64,000 nucleotides of DNA from Channa striata. Its lineage: Eukaryota > Chordata > Actinopteri > Anabantiformes > Channidae. Shown here one piece after another: positions 38,979-53,165 of the stretch. The position numbers and the translations under genes were made by a program. Each line of letters begins with the position of its first letter. Position 1 is the stretch's first letter. The stretch covers positions 14,662,642 through 14,726,641 of the forward strand of contig CM065188.1 in assembly GCA_033026295.1 (NCBI GenBank), read 5' to 3'. Below the pieces are notes generated by a model. That model worked only from the letters and a program-made list of their open reading frames with translations, had not been told where the DNA came from and did not search any database.

Positions 38979-39240
38979 AATGTGTCTGCTTCCTGAATCT
39001 GGACTGGGAGCTGGTTCCACAGGAGAGGAGCTTGATAGCTAAAGGCTCTACCTTCCATTCTGGGAACCACAAGTAGACCTGTATCCTGAGACTGACGTGG
39101 CCTATTAGGATGATGTGATACTAGGAGATCTTTAGGTATGATGGAGCTTTATAGGTATAAAGAAGGCTTTTAAATTCTATTCTACATTTAATGCGAAGCC
39201 ATTGAAGAGAAGCTGGAGAAGGCGAAATACAATCCCCTTA
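38979..39240 (-). mobile_element. L2/Rex1-like LINE 3' fragment
   Basis: Conceptual minus-strand translation gives the C-terminal part of a non-LTR element's reverse transcriptase: LQWLRIKCRIEFKSLLYTYKA near 39150-39220, GLLVVPRMEGRAFSYQ near 39040-39085 and APLLWNQLPVQIQEAD down to about 38985. These match the usual LHWLPV..RI.FK..L.TYKA and RAF...AP.LWN.LP blocks of the group. Frameshifts mark it as dead. It may continue past the SINE to about 38800. Confidence 0.82.
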
Positions 39241-42200
39241 ATTCCACAAATGAGTCTTTGTTTTTCAAAGTAAATCTGAATTGTTTCAGTATCACTGATT
39301 AGCACATGTTCATTCTTTTTTTGGTCTACTTGTGTCAAAATAATCTGAAGACTACTGAGTTGGGTTTCTGGTGTGTAAGTCCCATTTTTTTCTTAGCTGT
39401 GATGGAATAAACCTGTAAATGAGTAACTTACCCAACCCTGACTTTGTCATTACCTGTGCCCTAATCACATGTCTCTATTCATCTATTCATTCATGTGCAG
39501 ATATTATTCATGCTAGCAGGAGCTCTATAGCTTGATCTCAGCGTGTGACCACCTCCAGTCTCCCAGTTTCCGCCTTGCAAAAAGCAGAGCCCAGTGCATT
39601 ATGGTCCATGAATCAGAATCTGAGTGGCTTACACAATGGAATTCTTTTTTTTTTTTTACCACGACACCCAAAAAAAAACCATCACATGCAGCTTCAAACA
39701 CACCGCAGCAAGAGTTAAACCGAAGGCAGCATAAATATGAGCCTCATAAAAACTTTTCTACGGCATCAGTGGTCCAGTGTGATGATCAGTAGCGTAATGT
39801 GTTTGAAGAAGGATCTGATGAAGAACATGTTTGTTTTAACTCCTCTGTGGGATTTAAATGAACGAGCATATTAAACACAAAGTCCATCACAATACCTCTC
39901 GCCAGTAACTGAGAATCAGCGGTAATCCTGAGCGTGTTTCTCTGCAACGAGACAGTCCCACCTGGGGGTGTTGGGAGACGAAGTGCCCTTACGTCCAGTC
40001 ACCTCCTTAACTTTGGTTTGGTTTTGTCTCTGCAGAAAACCCAGCTTCACAAAGTTAGAATGTGGGAAATGAAAGCAGTGTTTCCATTGATTTTGTGGCC
40101 ACCTCTGGATAATCTGCCTTGATTCGAGTTGACTCAGAGATACTTTAAGTATCTCCAATATCATTTGCCCACAAACTGCCCACATGACACCTATTTTTCA
40201 CCGGACTTGGGTTTTTATCCACAAGAAAGCAAAATAAAATGTCGGTGGAAGCGATTTCCCTTAGAACAAAAACTTTAGTCATCAGATACTGATTAATATA
40301 AAGGGCAGCGATTTGTCCATTAGCGTGGTTGATTGTATACGCCTGCTCTGTAGTTACGCATCCATTCTCTGTAAACCTGCCTAAAAGACCAAATAAAATG
40401 TCTGTTTACATTTAATAAAGGTATTTTGTAATTGTAAACAATATGTTACCATTAAATGTATAAAGTGTTACACCAGTACACCTCAGTATAAGTCTAGTTT
40501 ATGATTTCACATTTGTGTCCTGCTCTTGTTATCCATGGTCCACTCGTTTAGTCATTTCAGTAAGAAACACACAAAGTGGATTGCAAGGCACAAAACAAAT
40601 GCTCAATATTCCCATACATCAGCTAACTGTACATGTTTGCACGATGTTGTGCTAAGACAGACTTTCAGACTTTTAATTCTCAGCTGAACATATGTAAATG
40701 GGCTGTAATAAGCTACAGTTCAATTGCGACGAATCTCCAACCAATTTCTTTATAAGAACTGCTCATGCGTTTAAACTAAATTGAAAGTCTAATGTTTGTG
40801 ATACACGACTCACAAAATAACTGAGAGTTAGTTTTTTTTTTTATTTTTTTGTTTTTTAAAGAGCTGCTATTTTGTTTTTCAACATACTCTGACTTTGGGG
40901 GGTTGTGGATTTTGGATTAACCCCAAGCCAATAAGCTCATAGCCTAAAGAATAACACATGTTCCTGGTAAATTGTGTTTACTTAAAATGTTTAATGACAA
41001 TAGTTGCTTTAAAAAAATAAGTAATGTGTAATAAAAACACAGGCTTAGAAATGTTAAGTTAAGTCCAGTATAATAATTGTCAAGTTTCTTCAACTTAAAA
41101 ACTTTTATAATACCAACTTCTTTACCCAGACATTCCATTTAGAAATTTCAAGTTCAATAGGGAGCTGTTGCTGTTTTAGTGGTTAAAACATTCAGTTTTA
41201 TGGTGATATAAGTTCTTCTTGTTGACATAAGGGCCTTTAAATAATTTAAAAGTAAGTGAAGATTGAGTTCAGTAATTTGACAACACAACGTGGATCCCAT
41301 CCTTCATCTGCCCTAAAGCTCTTATTTAGTTTTTCATCACGCCGCTCATTACTGGCACATATTGGAGGACATTTGGTAAATGCGGTGCTTATTTGATTTT
41401 AAACACCAGGTGAGTGTGGACAGGTGGATTATGAAAGAGACACTGCGGTAAGTTTTCCCTTCTTTAGTGGGAGAACTAAGAGCTGAGGCCTCATCAACGT
41501 GACACAGCAGGTGAACCGGCAAGACCTACTGTCATTGTTGGGTTTCTGCAGATCGGATCAGGACAGAGGCGAAGGACAAAGAAGACAAATGAGTGAGCGT
41601 GTCTTTTTAATGTCTGGATCTCGAACATGAAGTGAAAAACACAGACCAAAGAATAAATGCTGTGTTTAATAAAAATGTGAAAATATAGAAAAAACATTGA
41701 CTAAAGTAACAGCATCAAACAGGAAATGAACTGGTGTCTCTCGTTTTAAAGTATAAAGTGATTTGTCATCTGAGACTTTGGGCCTTGTCCTCATTACCAT
41801 GACTGCAATAACTTGCTAATTCTCCACATGGCCCGCTCATAAAACTGTACCTGTGCCAGTAGGTAGGTGCCCGGCCAAGTCATAACTATGAGCCGATAAT
41901 GATGGTGTTTGAACTGGTGTGGGCCAATTATCAGGATTATTCCCGTACCACTGTTGGCGATGTTACAGCTGTACTCTGCATCCTTTTCCTTCTCATTACC
42001 AGTTCCAGTAGTCCTCATTCTCCTCATTAGTTCCACGTGCAGAAGGTGGAACTTTTCTCCCTGCGAACTACGAAAATCTGTGTCACAAGGAACTGTAAAG
42101 ATTTCCCTCCTAATCCCCCGTCGTTGGAATGAAAGGCGAAATTGTCTTAAACAGCCCAGTTCAGATTATTTGGGATTTTTAACACAAAGATCCCAGTTTT

Positions 42201-44795
42201 CAATGGTGCAGTCGTGCTTTTGGTGAAATTGAAGAGTGTGCGTGTTCTGAACAGAGACGATTGTAGCTTGTATGAGTTATGCCCTTCAGAAATGCAGGGT
42301 TTTCTAATGTTACACCACTATTATGTGGTAGAGAAATTTCATAAAGTTACATAACTTCTTAGTTATGGTTACGTGCAAAGGTCCATACTCATCCAGTTTG
42401 CAATTTTGTGCTGTAGAGAGATGATTGCAAAAGGCTTTTTCTTTCGAATAAATGGCTGTGGACTGAATAACCCTAGTTCATGTTGATTTTAAATTTTTGA
42501 AACATCTGGGTTATTTATCGATTTCTGTCATATGACCATAGGCTTTTATCTTAAAAAAAAAAATCATCTGTGCTAAAACATCGATCCACAGAATTTAAAA
42601 TGAGGAACACATCGAAGTGTCTGCCTCGCCCTTCATCTTTTGATGTCTGCTCTAATTATGCAAGGATAAAGAGCACCCCACTCTTCTAAAGTAGAAAGAG
42701 GGGGCCAAAAATAGGAGGGGGGGGGGGCTTCAATCACTCTTCTATCAAAAAAGAGAAAGTCGAGCTGAAACATCAGTGTGTTTTGTTTTTTGGTTTTTTT
42801 CCTCTTTGTGCTGAGCTCCAAATAAATCCAAGAAGAAACTCTGTGGACTTCTTTTTGATGTCCACTCATGCTTAGTAGTAGATTGGTAAAACTGGACCAG
42901 TTCTTTCGGTGTGTCTGAAAGTTGTTGGGCCAAACAAAAGTTGGGTTTAATCACTTTGTGTTATTGGTATTGATTGGTGAACAACTATATAAACTTATCA
43001 GATACAGTAGCCTTTTGTGAGCTACGAAGCAATAAGTCTTATTGCTTTTCTAACATTGTTTCTTTTGCCGAGTGACCCTTGGAATAAGATCTCTTCTTGT
43101 GTGGAAACAGGGTGACTGCTTAATAGAGCACCTTCCAGCAGGGCAGGCAACAGGCGGGGTGGCCGTGGACCTGCCTAACCCTAAACTCCATTAGTCATCC
43201 CAGGATGATCCTCAGAACCTTTTCCCACAGGCGCACGGCTGGCCGGGCCAGATGCACCGTCGCCTCAGCAACGGGAACGTGAGCAAACTGCAGAACATAA
43301 GAGCCGGGATGCCCGAGGATGACGATGGCATCTGCGGGGCTGGAAAGGGAGCGTGTTCCCGAGGGGAAGCGAAAATGTCAAGAGAGATTTGAGTGGATGG
43401 GGGACGAGGAACACAGGCAGCAAAGAGATTCAGGGAGATGAATGGGATTGGTAGAGTTCTGCTCATTTTCTGCAAAATTAACAGCCAGGGTGCAAATGCA
43501 CGATGTCAACACTTTGGAGGCTCGGTCTCCGGACCTCACCAATAAAACACGTCGTAGATTCTCTGTTCAACCTGTGCGAAAGCGGTGACTTTCTTTCTTT
43601 TTCACTTATTCTTTGAAAACAATATGGAAATCCAATTGCGACCCACACATCCCCCTAAAAAAGATCAGCGTGTGAGTAAAACTGCACTTCATTATCAAAT
43701 TGTGTGCTTCAGCTGTAAGATTAATTCGCCAGGCTGGCTCCCTGCACCCTGTGTCCTTTATAATTGGAGCGGTCTCAGATCTGATCTCAGCGTCTGGGAT
43801 GGGAAGCTTCACTCGCTCACTGACTCACTGTCAGAGCATCTTGCATCAGGGGGGAGCAGCTTTTCTGAATTTCCAAACCAGCTATTTCGGCCATCTTTCC
43901 TTCTGATGTTCATGTGTTAATGGACTCACCAATATATGCATGGCAACATTATGCAGATTGCTATTACGTGTGATGAATAAAATGTATATAATAACCGTAT
44001 ATCATTTCTGGCCTCTGCGTTTATCCATATCTAAGCTTTTTGTACCAGTGTTCGTCAGCGCTCCTTTCGTTGGTCCAGTTAATTGGGTCTATATGGGCCC
44101 CGTGAGTTGTGTTTGTGCTGTTATTACATTTTTGTTTTTAATAGCACTATTATGCTTTTATCATGCTGCTCTCAGCACCTAGCAAGGACAAAATAGAGGC
44201 CCAGTTATGTGCAATTTCTACAGAAGTTGCTTTGTGTATTAAATGTGACGTTTTTAATTACGTTATGTCAATTCACTGTTTAAAAAAAAAGCCAAAGGTT
44301 TGCTTCAGTAACAGCAGCAGTTTTGCTTTGAATTACTTTAGCAGTAAATTAATACAACTTTGATAAGCTAACAGTCAAAAAGTTAGATTAAAAAGGCACA
44401 AGATCCTAAAGTTATTCAGAATTACCCACTTGCACAATTGTCTATGACTGTAGGCTACCTGAATCCCCATGTACAATGTCTTTTCAAAGCAGCTGACCAA
44501 TTTTTATTAGAGAATTGCCTTAGTGCCTTTGTACCTGATCTGCGGTAAGTTTCTAGTCTACTGTGTGATGTACATAATAGTTAGGATGGCAAATTGCTAG
44601 AACAGCGATTTCTTTAAATATAGTTTAGGGCTAAAGTTCTTTGGAATGGTTCCCCAGGACATAAAGGAGCAGTCGGTTCACAGGGTTTTAACCTTATTGC
44701 CAAATTAATGCTTGAACAGTTCGTTTTATATTGCATTTTGAGTTGAGGCTTGTATAGTTTAGGGGGGAGTCTTTCGTGCGTTTGTGTATTTTACC
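39241..44795. other. Intergenic, no genes recognised
   Basis: Ordinary AT-rich sequence with a G run of 11 at 42717-42727. I saw no gene or clear transposon. Confidence 0.5.
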
Positions 44796-44945
44796 GACTT
44801 CCATCCATCTTCTTGCTCAGGGTCACACGTGGAACATACATGAAAATGACCCATGTCTGACACAGAACATCTACATAACGACCACAGCCAGGTAGATTCA
44901 AACCAGGGATCTTTAAGTTGTAAGGCGGCCACACTAACAGGACTT
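44796..44945 (-). mobile_element. Head fragment of the tRNA-headed repeat
   Basis: On the minus strand GTGTGGCCGCCTTACAACTTAAAG, followed by CCTGGTTTGAATCTACC, matches the head of the repeat at 48.7 kb. ATCCATC lies at the far end. The middle is diverged or deleted. Confidence 0.6.
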
Positions 44946-47900
44946 TGAAAGACACTCAAAGATGCTTTACAGAGATAAATAATGTGGTAATAATAATAAT
45001 CTAAAATGGGTTAGATTCCTCGTCTTTTCCCTTTGAATGTGACACAATGGATGTGATCTCTAGTGTGGATTTAGTGTAATTATATCCTGGACGCTTATGT
45101 GGTGTGTGTGGTAGAGCAGCATCTTCACTGTAGTTTTGGGGGAACGGTAGTCGTACAAATTGGCACTTGTGTGGTTCCATTTGGCTAATAAATGGTTAAG
45201 ATTAGAGAAAGATGGTGGTTTTGTTGAAAAGTAGATAAACAAGATGTTTTTCTGTACCAAACCAGACCACAGCCTTTTCTCTAATCTTAATAACATGACT
45301 TCTTATGTTGTCTCCAAACAATTTACTGGTTGCAATTTCATTTTTGCTTGCACCACATGAACAGTGCACCTTAGTTTGTTGACGATGGTTGTATTTTACT
45401 GTCAAAGGATTTGAAAAGTGGCTAAAAACAGTCCCAGAAAGCCACAAACACGGAAGACTCCAATTTACAATTACTGTAGGTACACATGATAAGAGTTAAA
45501 AAGCGCTTTGGGCCACGGTCGAAGGTGTGCCGTGCCGGTGAAATGCAAACTGCTGCAGCGCCTGTGTCGGCAGCTTGATTGATTAAAGTAGGAGCCCATC
45601 TGCTTCGTCAAACCCTTTGGACCAATGGGTGGAAAAAGGGGGGGGCTTTGTTTGTACAGTACAAATGCCACTAGTCCCTGACAAATGACTGCATTAAAAC
45701 GATAAACATTCACAGGTTTGGTCATTTCAGGTCGAACCTATTGTGGCAAACAATTTTCTATAAGAGTGTAACTGAATGCAAAGCAGAGTGCTGCTAGAAA
45801 GGATCATTTCTGAGGTTATGGTTGAGCTAAAAATGTTGGATTAGTTATCTTGTATATTAAAATGACCATGTCAATAAAAGAAAATGGAGGAAAGATATTT
45901 GAAGAATTAAAACCCAGGTGACTCAAGTAAAGTCCTTGTACTGAACTACTTAAAGACTAAAACACTTTTCCCATCTAATCTTGACTGAGAGCCGTTTCCA
46001 GCATTACAGCGTAATTTCAGCTCTGATGGTCGAGCACCACTCAGCCAGAGAGGGAAAAAAACACAGAGGCTAATCCTTGAAAATCCAGCAGAATCTAGGC
46101 TTTTTCTTTTTTCTCATTTTTTTGTATTAGATTCTCCTGCTGCCGGATTAATTTGAGCTGAAATGGAATCTGAAATTGGTTTGGTCATTGGATACACACC
46201 CGCCTCTCGATGCTAAATGGGGCAGAGCGAGGACACACGCATGGAAATGCAGCTCCTCCCTAGTTGCTCTTGAGGGAATGGACAACACAGACTGACGTGA
46301 CGTGTAAACAGTAATTACAGCAGCAGAAGAAGAAGAAGCGGAGAGACGGATTGAATGTGCCGTACTTGGAACGAATGGGTGCAAACTGTGACCACGTTTG
46401 GGAGAATTAACATTTGTTAATCTTTGTCCTCACTATTTGTCTTTCTATTTTTTGTTTTGTCCATTTCGCTTTCGTCTTTCGCGTTCGCCCTGTCCACTCC
46501 TCCCCTCTTGTTGTTTTTCCATTTTTCTGCCTGACTCTGCTTCTGTCACTCTTCACCTTGTTGTCCTCCCTCCCCTCCCCTCATTTCCAGCAGAGCTGCC
46601 AGAGGAATCTCTAGCTATCCACTCTCTCCATTTCCCACCCGTCACTGGTGATCAGCCTGTGAATCTATCCAAGCCCCGGATCACGCGGGAACTCGCTATG
46701 ATCATTTGATAATGCAGGCGAGTGCATTCGAGCCTTTTTCATGCACCACAACAAGGCTCTGCCCCCCCCACCGCCACCCCTCCTCCAACTCTATTCCCTC
46801 CGTCTCTCTAATTCAAGCTTTTCCATTCATTAGCGGGTGTTTGTTGGCAGGCTGCTGCCTCTTGGTGGCTGTTGCCGGTAAGCTTGCTGTCGTTCACAGC
46901 TGGAGTTTATGCTTCGTGGTGTTCTCGTAAGAGGGGGAGAATTCTCTCAGTGCCGCTCGCCATCTGTCTCAGGGACGTCGCTCCATTTCCCAAATGAACC
47001 ATCCTTGCTTGCATCCACGCTCACCAAAGTCATCTTTCCCTCCTGCTTTTCAACCTTCTCACAGGTGTTGCATTGCTTCTTACCAATAATTATTACGTTG
47101 TGAGGGGTCTCGCCTCTCTTCCATTAGCAACCTGGGGCTAAGCACTGGGGTTAATCACTTTTGCTTCACATCACTCTAAATTAGATGAGCAGCAATTCAA
47201 GTTTAACCAAACGGGAAAGAGTGAAGCATGCTTCTGCCTTATCACATTATATAACCTCAAACTAAATGTTTCCCATCACACCTTTCTAACACAAATCTGT
47301 GCAGACATGAGCGAACAGGGAAACAGTTTTTCATACTTAATCTCTCAAAACAGGAACATAAAGACATAGCATGAAATGCACAGTGTTTATCACACGAATA
47401 TATTTACCACCTTACCCCAGGATGGACCCCAAGTATAACACCTGCGGACTGTCAAAGACTGGGCCGTTCACACATAAAGACCATTTCCGCCAACCATCAC
47501 AGCTTTCTAGTCTTTGACAGTCTGAAAGCAGCACACAATCTCAGCGTCATCTGACCACGTGACCAGCACTGACCAGGACCAATTAGGTCTGACCATTCGT
47601 GATTATACTTATTCACAATAAGTATTGGCCGTCCAGTCGTTAAATGGGTGCCGACCTTTGCACAAATTTTAAAAAATACAAAGCTCATCACTCCAACTCA
47701 TTTGATTTCCTGGGCAGTGTGTGGATTTCTTTACTTCTTTTTAAGTCAAGGGTTTTGGATCCTCCAGACCTGTCACAAAGACTTTTTTTGAAATCACTCT
47801 TTACACAGCTACCGCTGTCACTTGTCATGATCTGTTACAACACCCTGAATGTCTTTGAGGAGAAATTGTCAGAAAGCCTTCACCATCCTCCTCAACAAAC

Positions 47901-48664
47901 TTTTCACTGAGTCTCCAATATATGAACATTATTGCCTTCGGAAAAGTTTGGCCCACATTGGTTTGAAACGTACTGCACACTTGAGCTTGGTCCAGTGAAG
48001 GAGAAACATTTATGCCTAATGTTAAAATCATTTATTAGACTTTTTTGCAATCATAAGGAAACATAGACAGAAGTATAGATGTTCACCATTCAGTTATTCA
48101 AGCCGTTTGACCGTTGTCCATCTAATAGTTTGTAGAGGTCTAGAGGCAGCACTGATCCTGCCTGTTGACAACTCGTGAAAGATGAAATTCAGTCATTTTC
48201 TAAAGTAACTGAATTTTCCACAGTCCCCACACAGACACTAAGGCCAACATTGAATCTTCTCCACTTACTGAATACATGTTTGCTTGTCAGCCTGCAGCCT
48301 GGATTAGTTTGTTCGCCTGTGCCACTAACCTTGATTGTTGTCAAAAAACTATGCCGTATGTGTGGTTGACGTATTTTTACCAAACGTTGCTCCATCTTTT
48401 ATCCCAACTGATCACATGTATATGGGTGAAATGCCCACTGGAGCGATGTCAAAAAATGATGTAGACCATGCGTTGGCCTACATTGTTGTCTTCCTGTGGA
48501 CTGGAGTACAGTATGGCACAGATGAACAAACCAATCTAGGCTGGCAAGCAACCAAATATGAACAGAGAAGATTTAAAGTTGGTTGAAGAGTGTGCAACGT
48601 GATTGTGGCAATATGGTTGATTTAGACTTGTCGGGGCTTTGTACTAAATACTAATGTGAACATG
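44946..48664. other. Intergenic, no genes recognised
   Basis: A pyrimidine-rich strand at 46430-46600 creates spurious frames. Otherwise nothing recognisable was found. Confidence 0.5.
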
Positions 48665-48990
48665 CCAAGAACAGAGCGGCGCAGTGATTGGTGCTGCCTC
48701 ACAGCTAGAAGGTCCCCAGTTCAAAAACCAGCTAGCTGGGGCAATTCGGCTTGGAGTTTGCATGTTCTCCCCGTGCTGGTGTGGGTTTCCTCAGGGTACA
48801 CTGAGTTTCTCCAACAGTCCAAAGACATGTATGTTAGGTTATCTGGTGACTCTAAATTGGTCTCTGTTGGCCCTGAGATAGACTAGAGACCTGCTCAAGG
48901 TGTATCCCACCATTCACCTCCACCAATAACAACTCGTACAGGCTTCAGTCTCCTCCGACCCAAAACGGGAGGATGGAACGGATGGAACAG
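48665..48990 (+). mobile_element. tRNA-headed dispersed teleost repeat (near full copy)
   Basis: In plus orientation it shows GCGGCGCAGTGATTGGTGCT (A box-like), AGAAGGTCCCCAGTTCAAAA (B box-like) and GTTTGCATGTTCTCCCC. These are followed by a CAACAGTCCAAAGACATG block, GTGACTCTAAATTGG and a GATGGAACGGATGG tail. The order is the reverse of the 20.2-kb copy. Confidence 0.82.
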
Positions 48991-51900
48991 AAGCAGGATT
49001 AGGACAGAGGGTCAAATAAGATTTGAGTTTAAGATTAAAATCATTTAGATTGTTTAATCTGGTTATTTTATGTTTAAAGGCCCAGGAAAAACACTGAAAT
49101 TAAACCTTTAGAACCCTCCCAACAATTCAGTGGGAGTTGTCTTGCCTTTGAAACCACAATCTCACATTAGCCAACAGCATTTCCAGCAGGATGAAAGCCA
49201 CATAATTACAGCTCTGTGTGTTTCATAAGATCTGCAACAACAGAGCCTGCGAGCAGCTCAATAAGTTTGGTTGGGTTGAAGGACAATTATGCTCATCAGA
49301 CCAGAGCTAGTGTTTACGTTTGCTAATATTCAAAACCAACATGGGTGGTTGTTTTGTGCAAGAAATAGAGACATATTAAATGCTGAAACCACCAGTTTTA
49401 GAAAATAAAATTGTGTACAAAAAACCGAGACCTGGTGGTGGCATCAGAGTTCATTCTAGCCGGATCAATTTCTGTTAAGAGCACCACAGTCTGATTTTTA
49501 GGTGGTCCAACACCTAAAAAGAATATTGTTCGATGAACTCACCATGTACCATTGCAGGATGTCCTAATGATGCCATTACAATTTACCAGGTCACAACGGA
49601 CTATATGATGACAAGGATTTCGATAATATGCAGGGAATCCTTTCAAATGGGAGAGGCTCATGTTGCCTCATCTAAATGTTTGGTCTAGACCTGGGCTTCA
49701 TTTGATCTCTTTAAAACTACGGACTGTCGCTCGGCCCTCGTTAGACAGTGATTGGTGATATGCTTTGGACGACTGACTGCTTATATGCTCTCTTTATCCA
49801 AAGTGTATTGTACATTTGTAGGTTCTGCTGTGCCTTTAATTTACTGAAGCTGCAATATGAGATTTTTATTTCACATTTATCTATAATTTATATGTTTGGG
49901 TGAGTGTTGTGGAAGTGGTCAGCCATGTAATTTCACAACCTAAGGGAAGAATGCAGTGTGTTTTCAGAATAATTCATCATAAATACACTTAAACTGTGGC
50001 TGACCTCTGAACCGTTTGCAGGTTTCGATACAGAGGTTCAATATTTGCTGTTTAAAACTGTAGCAATTAAGAGATTCTCTGCTGTTCCGATCGTGTACAC
50101 GGTAAACTTTTTTACTTACATTTTATTCAGGTAGTGGGTGTTTTTTATACTTTGAATTTTCTAACAATTTCTTAAAAATCACACATACTACTTTTCTCAC
50201 AGCATCATAATGTTTAGCAGTAAACCCAATCGTCATCACTGTATCACGATATGTATCGTACCATCAGTTTCCTGCCATACAGTCCTACATTGCAGCACAG
50301 TTTTAGAAAAAAAGGGAAAAGCATGACAAAGCCTGTTTCCCCTCTACTGCTAAGCCAACCAACTGGTGGTGTTCAAACGTGACGATAATATTTGCGACTG
50401 ATGAGATATGTAAAAGTAGAAACTGCAGGAGCTACTTAAGATACATCCCTGAAAACACTTCCACTGTGTTCTTTAGCTTCTGCTGGAGGTCCGTCCATTT
50501 AGCAGTTTCTCTGCTTTGGGACCTCCCGTACAATCTAAATGTGATTCGAGGTGCAAATTGTTGCTTTGCATTGCTTGCAAAATGGATTGTCCTCTTTGCC
50601 CCAGACTGGATTTGTAATAAAAGAAAATGCATGTATTTTTAAAATATCAAACTATTGTTTTGCTGGGGATCTAACAGTCGGGCAACTTTGACGCTATTAT
50701 TTCTTCACTTAACCTGCAAATGTGTTGGAAAATGTGACTTGCAGTAAACACTTTTTCATTCCTTCGTCTACCTTCCTACTTTTGCAAATCGGTCCTCGGC
50801 CGTATAAACACATACACAAGAAAATCTGGCTGCCAATCCAGTCACACCTGCTACGCCTGATGTCTTTCTATTAAGTCTAGCACATGCGGGAGACTAGATA
50901 CCAAAGCAGAAATGTGGCAGGGATGGAAGCAGTGAGATGGTGTGAGATGAAGCAAGTGAGGCTGAAAACAAAAGATGGAAACGGATTAAACAAAGCACAA
51001 GGGACGAATTTAAGAAAACGGGTTGTGAAATCTAGAGAAATGGGACGAAAATGGGAGAAAGTGGCAGACGAATGCTGGGAAGCAGAAAGGCAAGAAAAGC
51101 AGACATTGTGTATTCGCAATATTCTTAATATTTGACATTCCCATCAAAAACACTTCTTTGTATAGGATATAAAGTGGATTTGATTGATTCGCTCTAACAG
51201 GAAGACAGGTGAAGGAAGTCTGTTTGACCATTCAATGCTATTGTAAACTGTCATGCCCAAAACAAAGCACATTTTAATTTCTATACAGTCAGAGATGGAA
51301 ACCAACCCAGTGAAGTATCATTTTTCATGATGTAGATGCCTTTGTTAAAAGCAGGCACATGTCAACATCCGGTTGCTTTTCATTCTCTTGACTCTGGACT
51401 GAAATCTACCTTCCCCTTCACCTCCTCCGTCATTCTGTTCTTCCCAGGCATCCTCCCTGACCGGCTGTACTTTGAAAGGCCTTGTCGATTTAATGTGACG
51501 GACAGTGGAGATGAGAGAGCAGCTTTAACACTCTGCCTCTAATTGACCTGGTCCTCTGCTACCACAGTTAGTCGTGTTTATGGACAGCTGAGGTCATAAA
51601 TCCACTGTACAAGGGACAGCGATAAACACAGGGGATGGCTCTGCAAGAGTATAATTTTCACACACTTGGACAAGACGAGCTCTCTGTCGGTGCAAATGCG
51701 AGTGCAAGATGTGAAAGCAGCGAATATGAAAAGGTTCTCTGAGCCATTAAAGGTGCAGTGTGGAAAACTGCATCCTTTGCAAGATTAAATCATAAATCAT
51801 TAAGAGAGCTTCATTAAGAGACATTATTGTAGTTGCTATAAAGGCATGAGACCCTGGAAACACTCAACTGTTACCTTTCTTGGACATCTTTTCATTCTGT

Positions 51901-53044
51901 GTTTGCATCGTGTCTGGGCTGCATTTCAACCATTATCTTGCTGTCAAATTATTTCAGCTTCATATCATTTCTGGCCTTGCAACAATTTTTTCTCTATTTC
52001 ACTGTATTTGAGTCTTGGTCACCGCTGTAAAGAGAAATCTAATTTCAAAGGAACTTTCTGAGGCAAAACAGAAAGAAAAAAATGTATTTACCAGCAAAGT
52101 CCTAGTGATGTCAGAAAAACGTACGTTCACTGAGACTGTAACAGAGGAGCAGAATTCAGATAGGACGGTGCACATATGGGATCCCTGCTCATTACTGGGA
52201 GCTGTAATTGTGTTAAGACTGAAATAATCACATTCCAACATGTACACAAATTAAATTTCAATTCACATGTATCAGCTGAAGTGATCATAATCAGATCAAT
52301 TAAAAAACAGGCTCTCACCTATAATCACAGTGAGCAAGAAGAGATGTAGTGCGAGCACATCAGAGTTTTTATACATATCTGAACATATACATAAATCTAT
52401 GATGTAATAAAACCACAAAATCATATTTGTGTGGGTTTAACAAACATGTTGTGTGTCCACAGTCTTTCCCTGACCTCATCTAAGTGTCTAAACAGAAATC
52501 TGATGACACTGAAGGCACAAAACTGGATGCTGTGCTGCAAGATCAGATATTTTTGTATCAACATTTTTACCATTTACAAAAAATGTCAACATAGCCTCAT
52601 TATGCAAATTGAAAATTTAATTCAGCCGTAATTATGTTCATCACTAAAACATATTTTCAATTGCAGTTTTTTCCTCCCAAACCCCTTCACAGCTCTTTCT
52701 CCAATTCAAGTGTACCATTTTCAGGCTTTCACAATGAACAAATATGAAAAAAATGAAACTATAAAAATGAATGAAATGAAACTACAACTATGAAAAAATG
52801 TTTTGTTTTGTTATGTTTTTCTGATAGAGCCCGATAAAGTTCAAAAATCACAACAACACGTAAATCAAGTCTGACCGTCATAGCGATATGAGCTACCTGT
52901 GCATCCATGTGCTGTGGCCTTGAAAAACGAGGTCAGTGCTCTGTTATTATCACGGGTTTCGATTATAAAAAGATACACAGTAAAATGCTTTATTTGTCTT
53001 TGCACATACGAGGTGCACAACGAAACTGTGCATAATCAGATAGA
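48991..53044. other. Intergenic, no genes recognised
   Basis: AT-rich unique-looking sequence. An A-rich, loosely repeated patch of ATGAAA units lies at 52738-52800. Confidence 0.5.
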
Positions 53045-53165
53045 GGGTTAGTCCTGAGCCGCTGCTATGATGGGCCGACCTGACCCGGCCCCTAACGCAC
53101 GTTTTCAAACCCGGGAACTTTTTGTTGTGAGGCAAGAGAACTAATCAGTCTGCCACTACTCACGC
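53045..53165 (-). mobile_element. Head fragment of the tRNA-headed repeat
   Basis: The minus strand reads AGTAGTGGCAGACTGATTAG, then TTGCCTCACAACAAAAAGTT and CCCGGGTTTGAA. This is the A box, spacer and B box arrangement of the same dispersed repeat. The body is short and degenerate. Confidence 0.6.
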
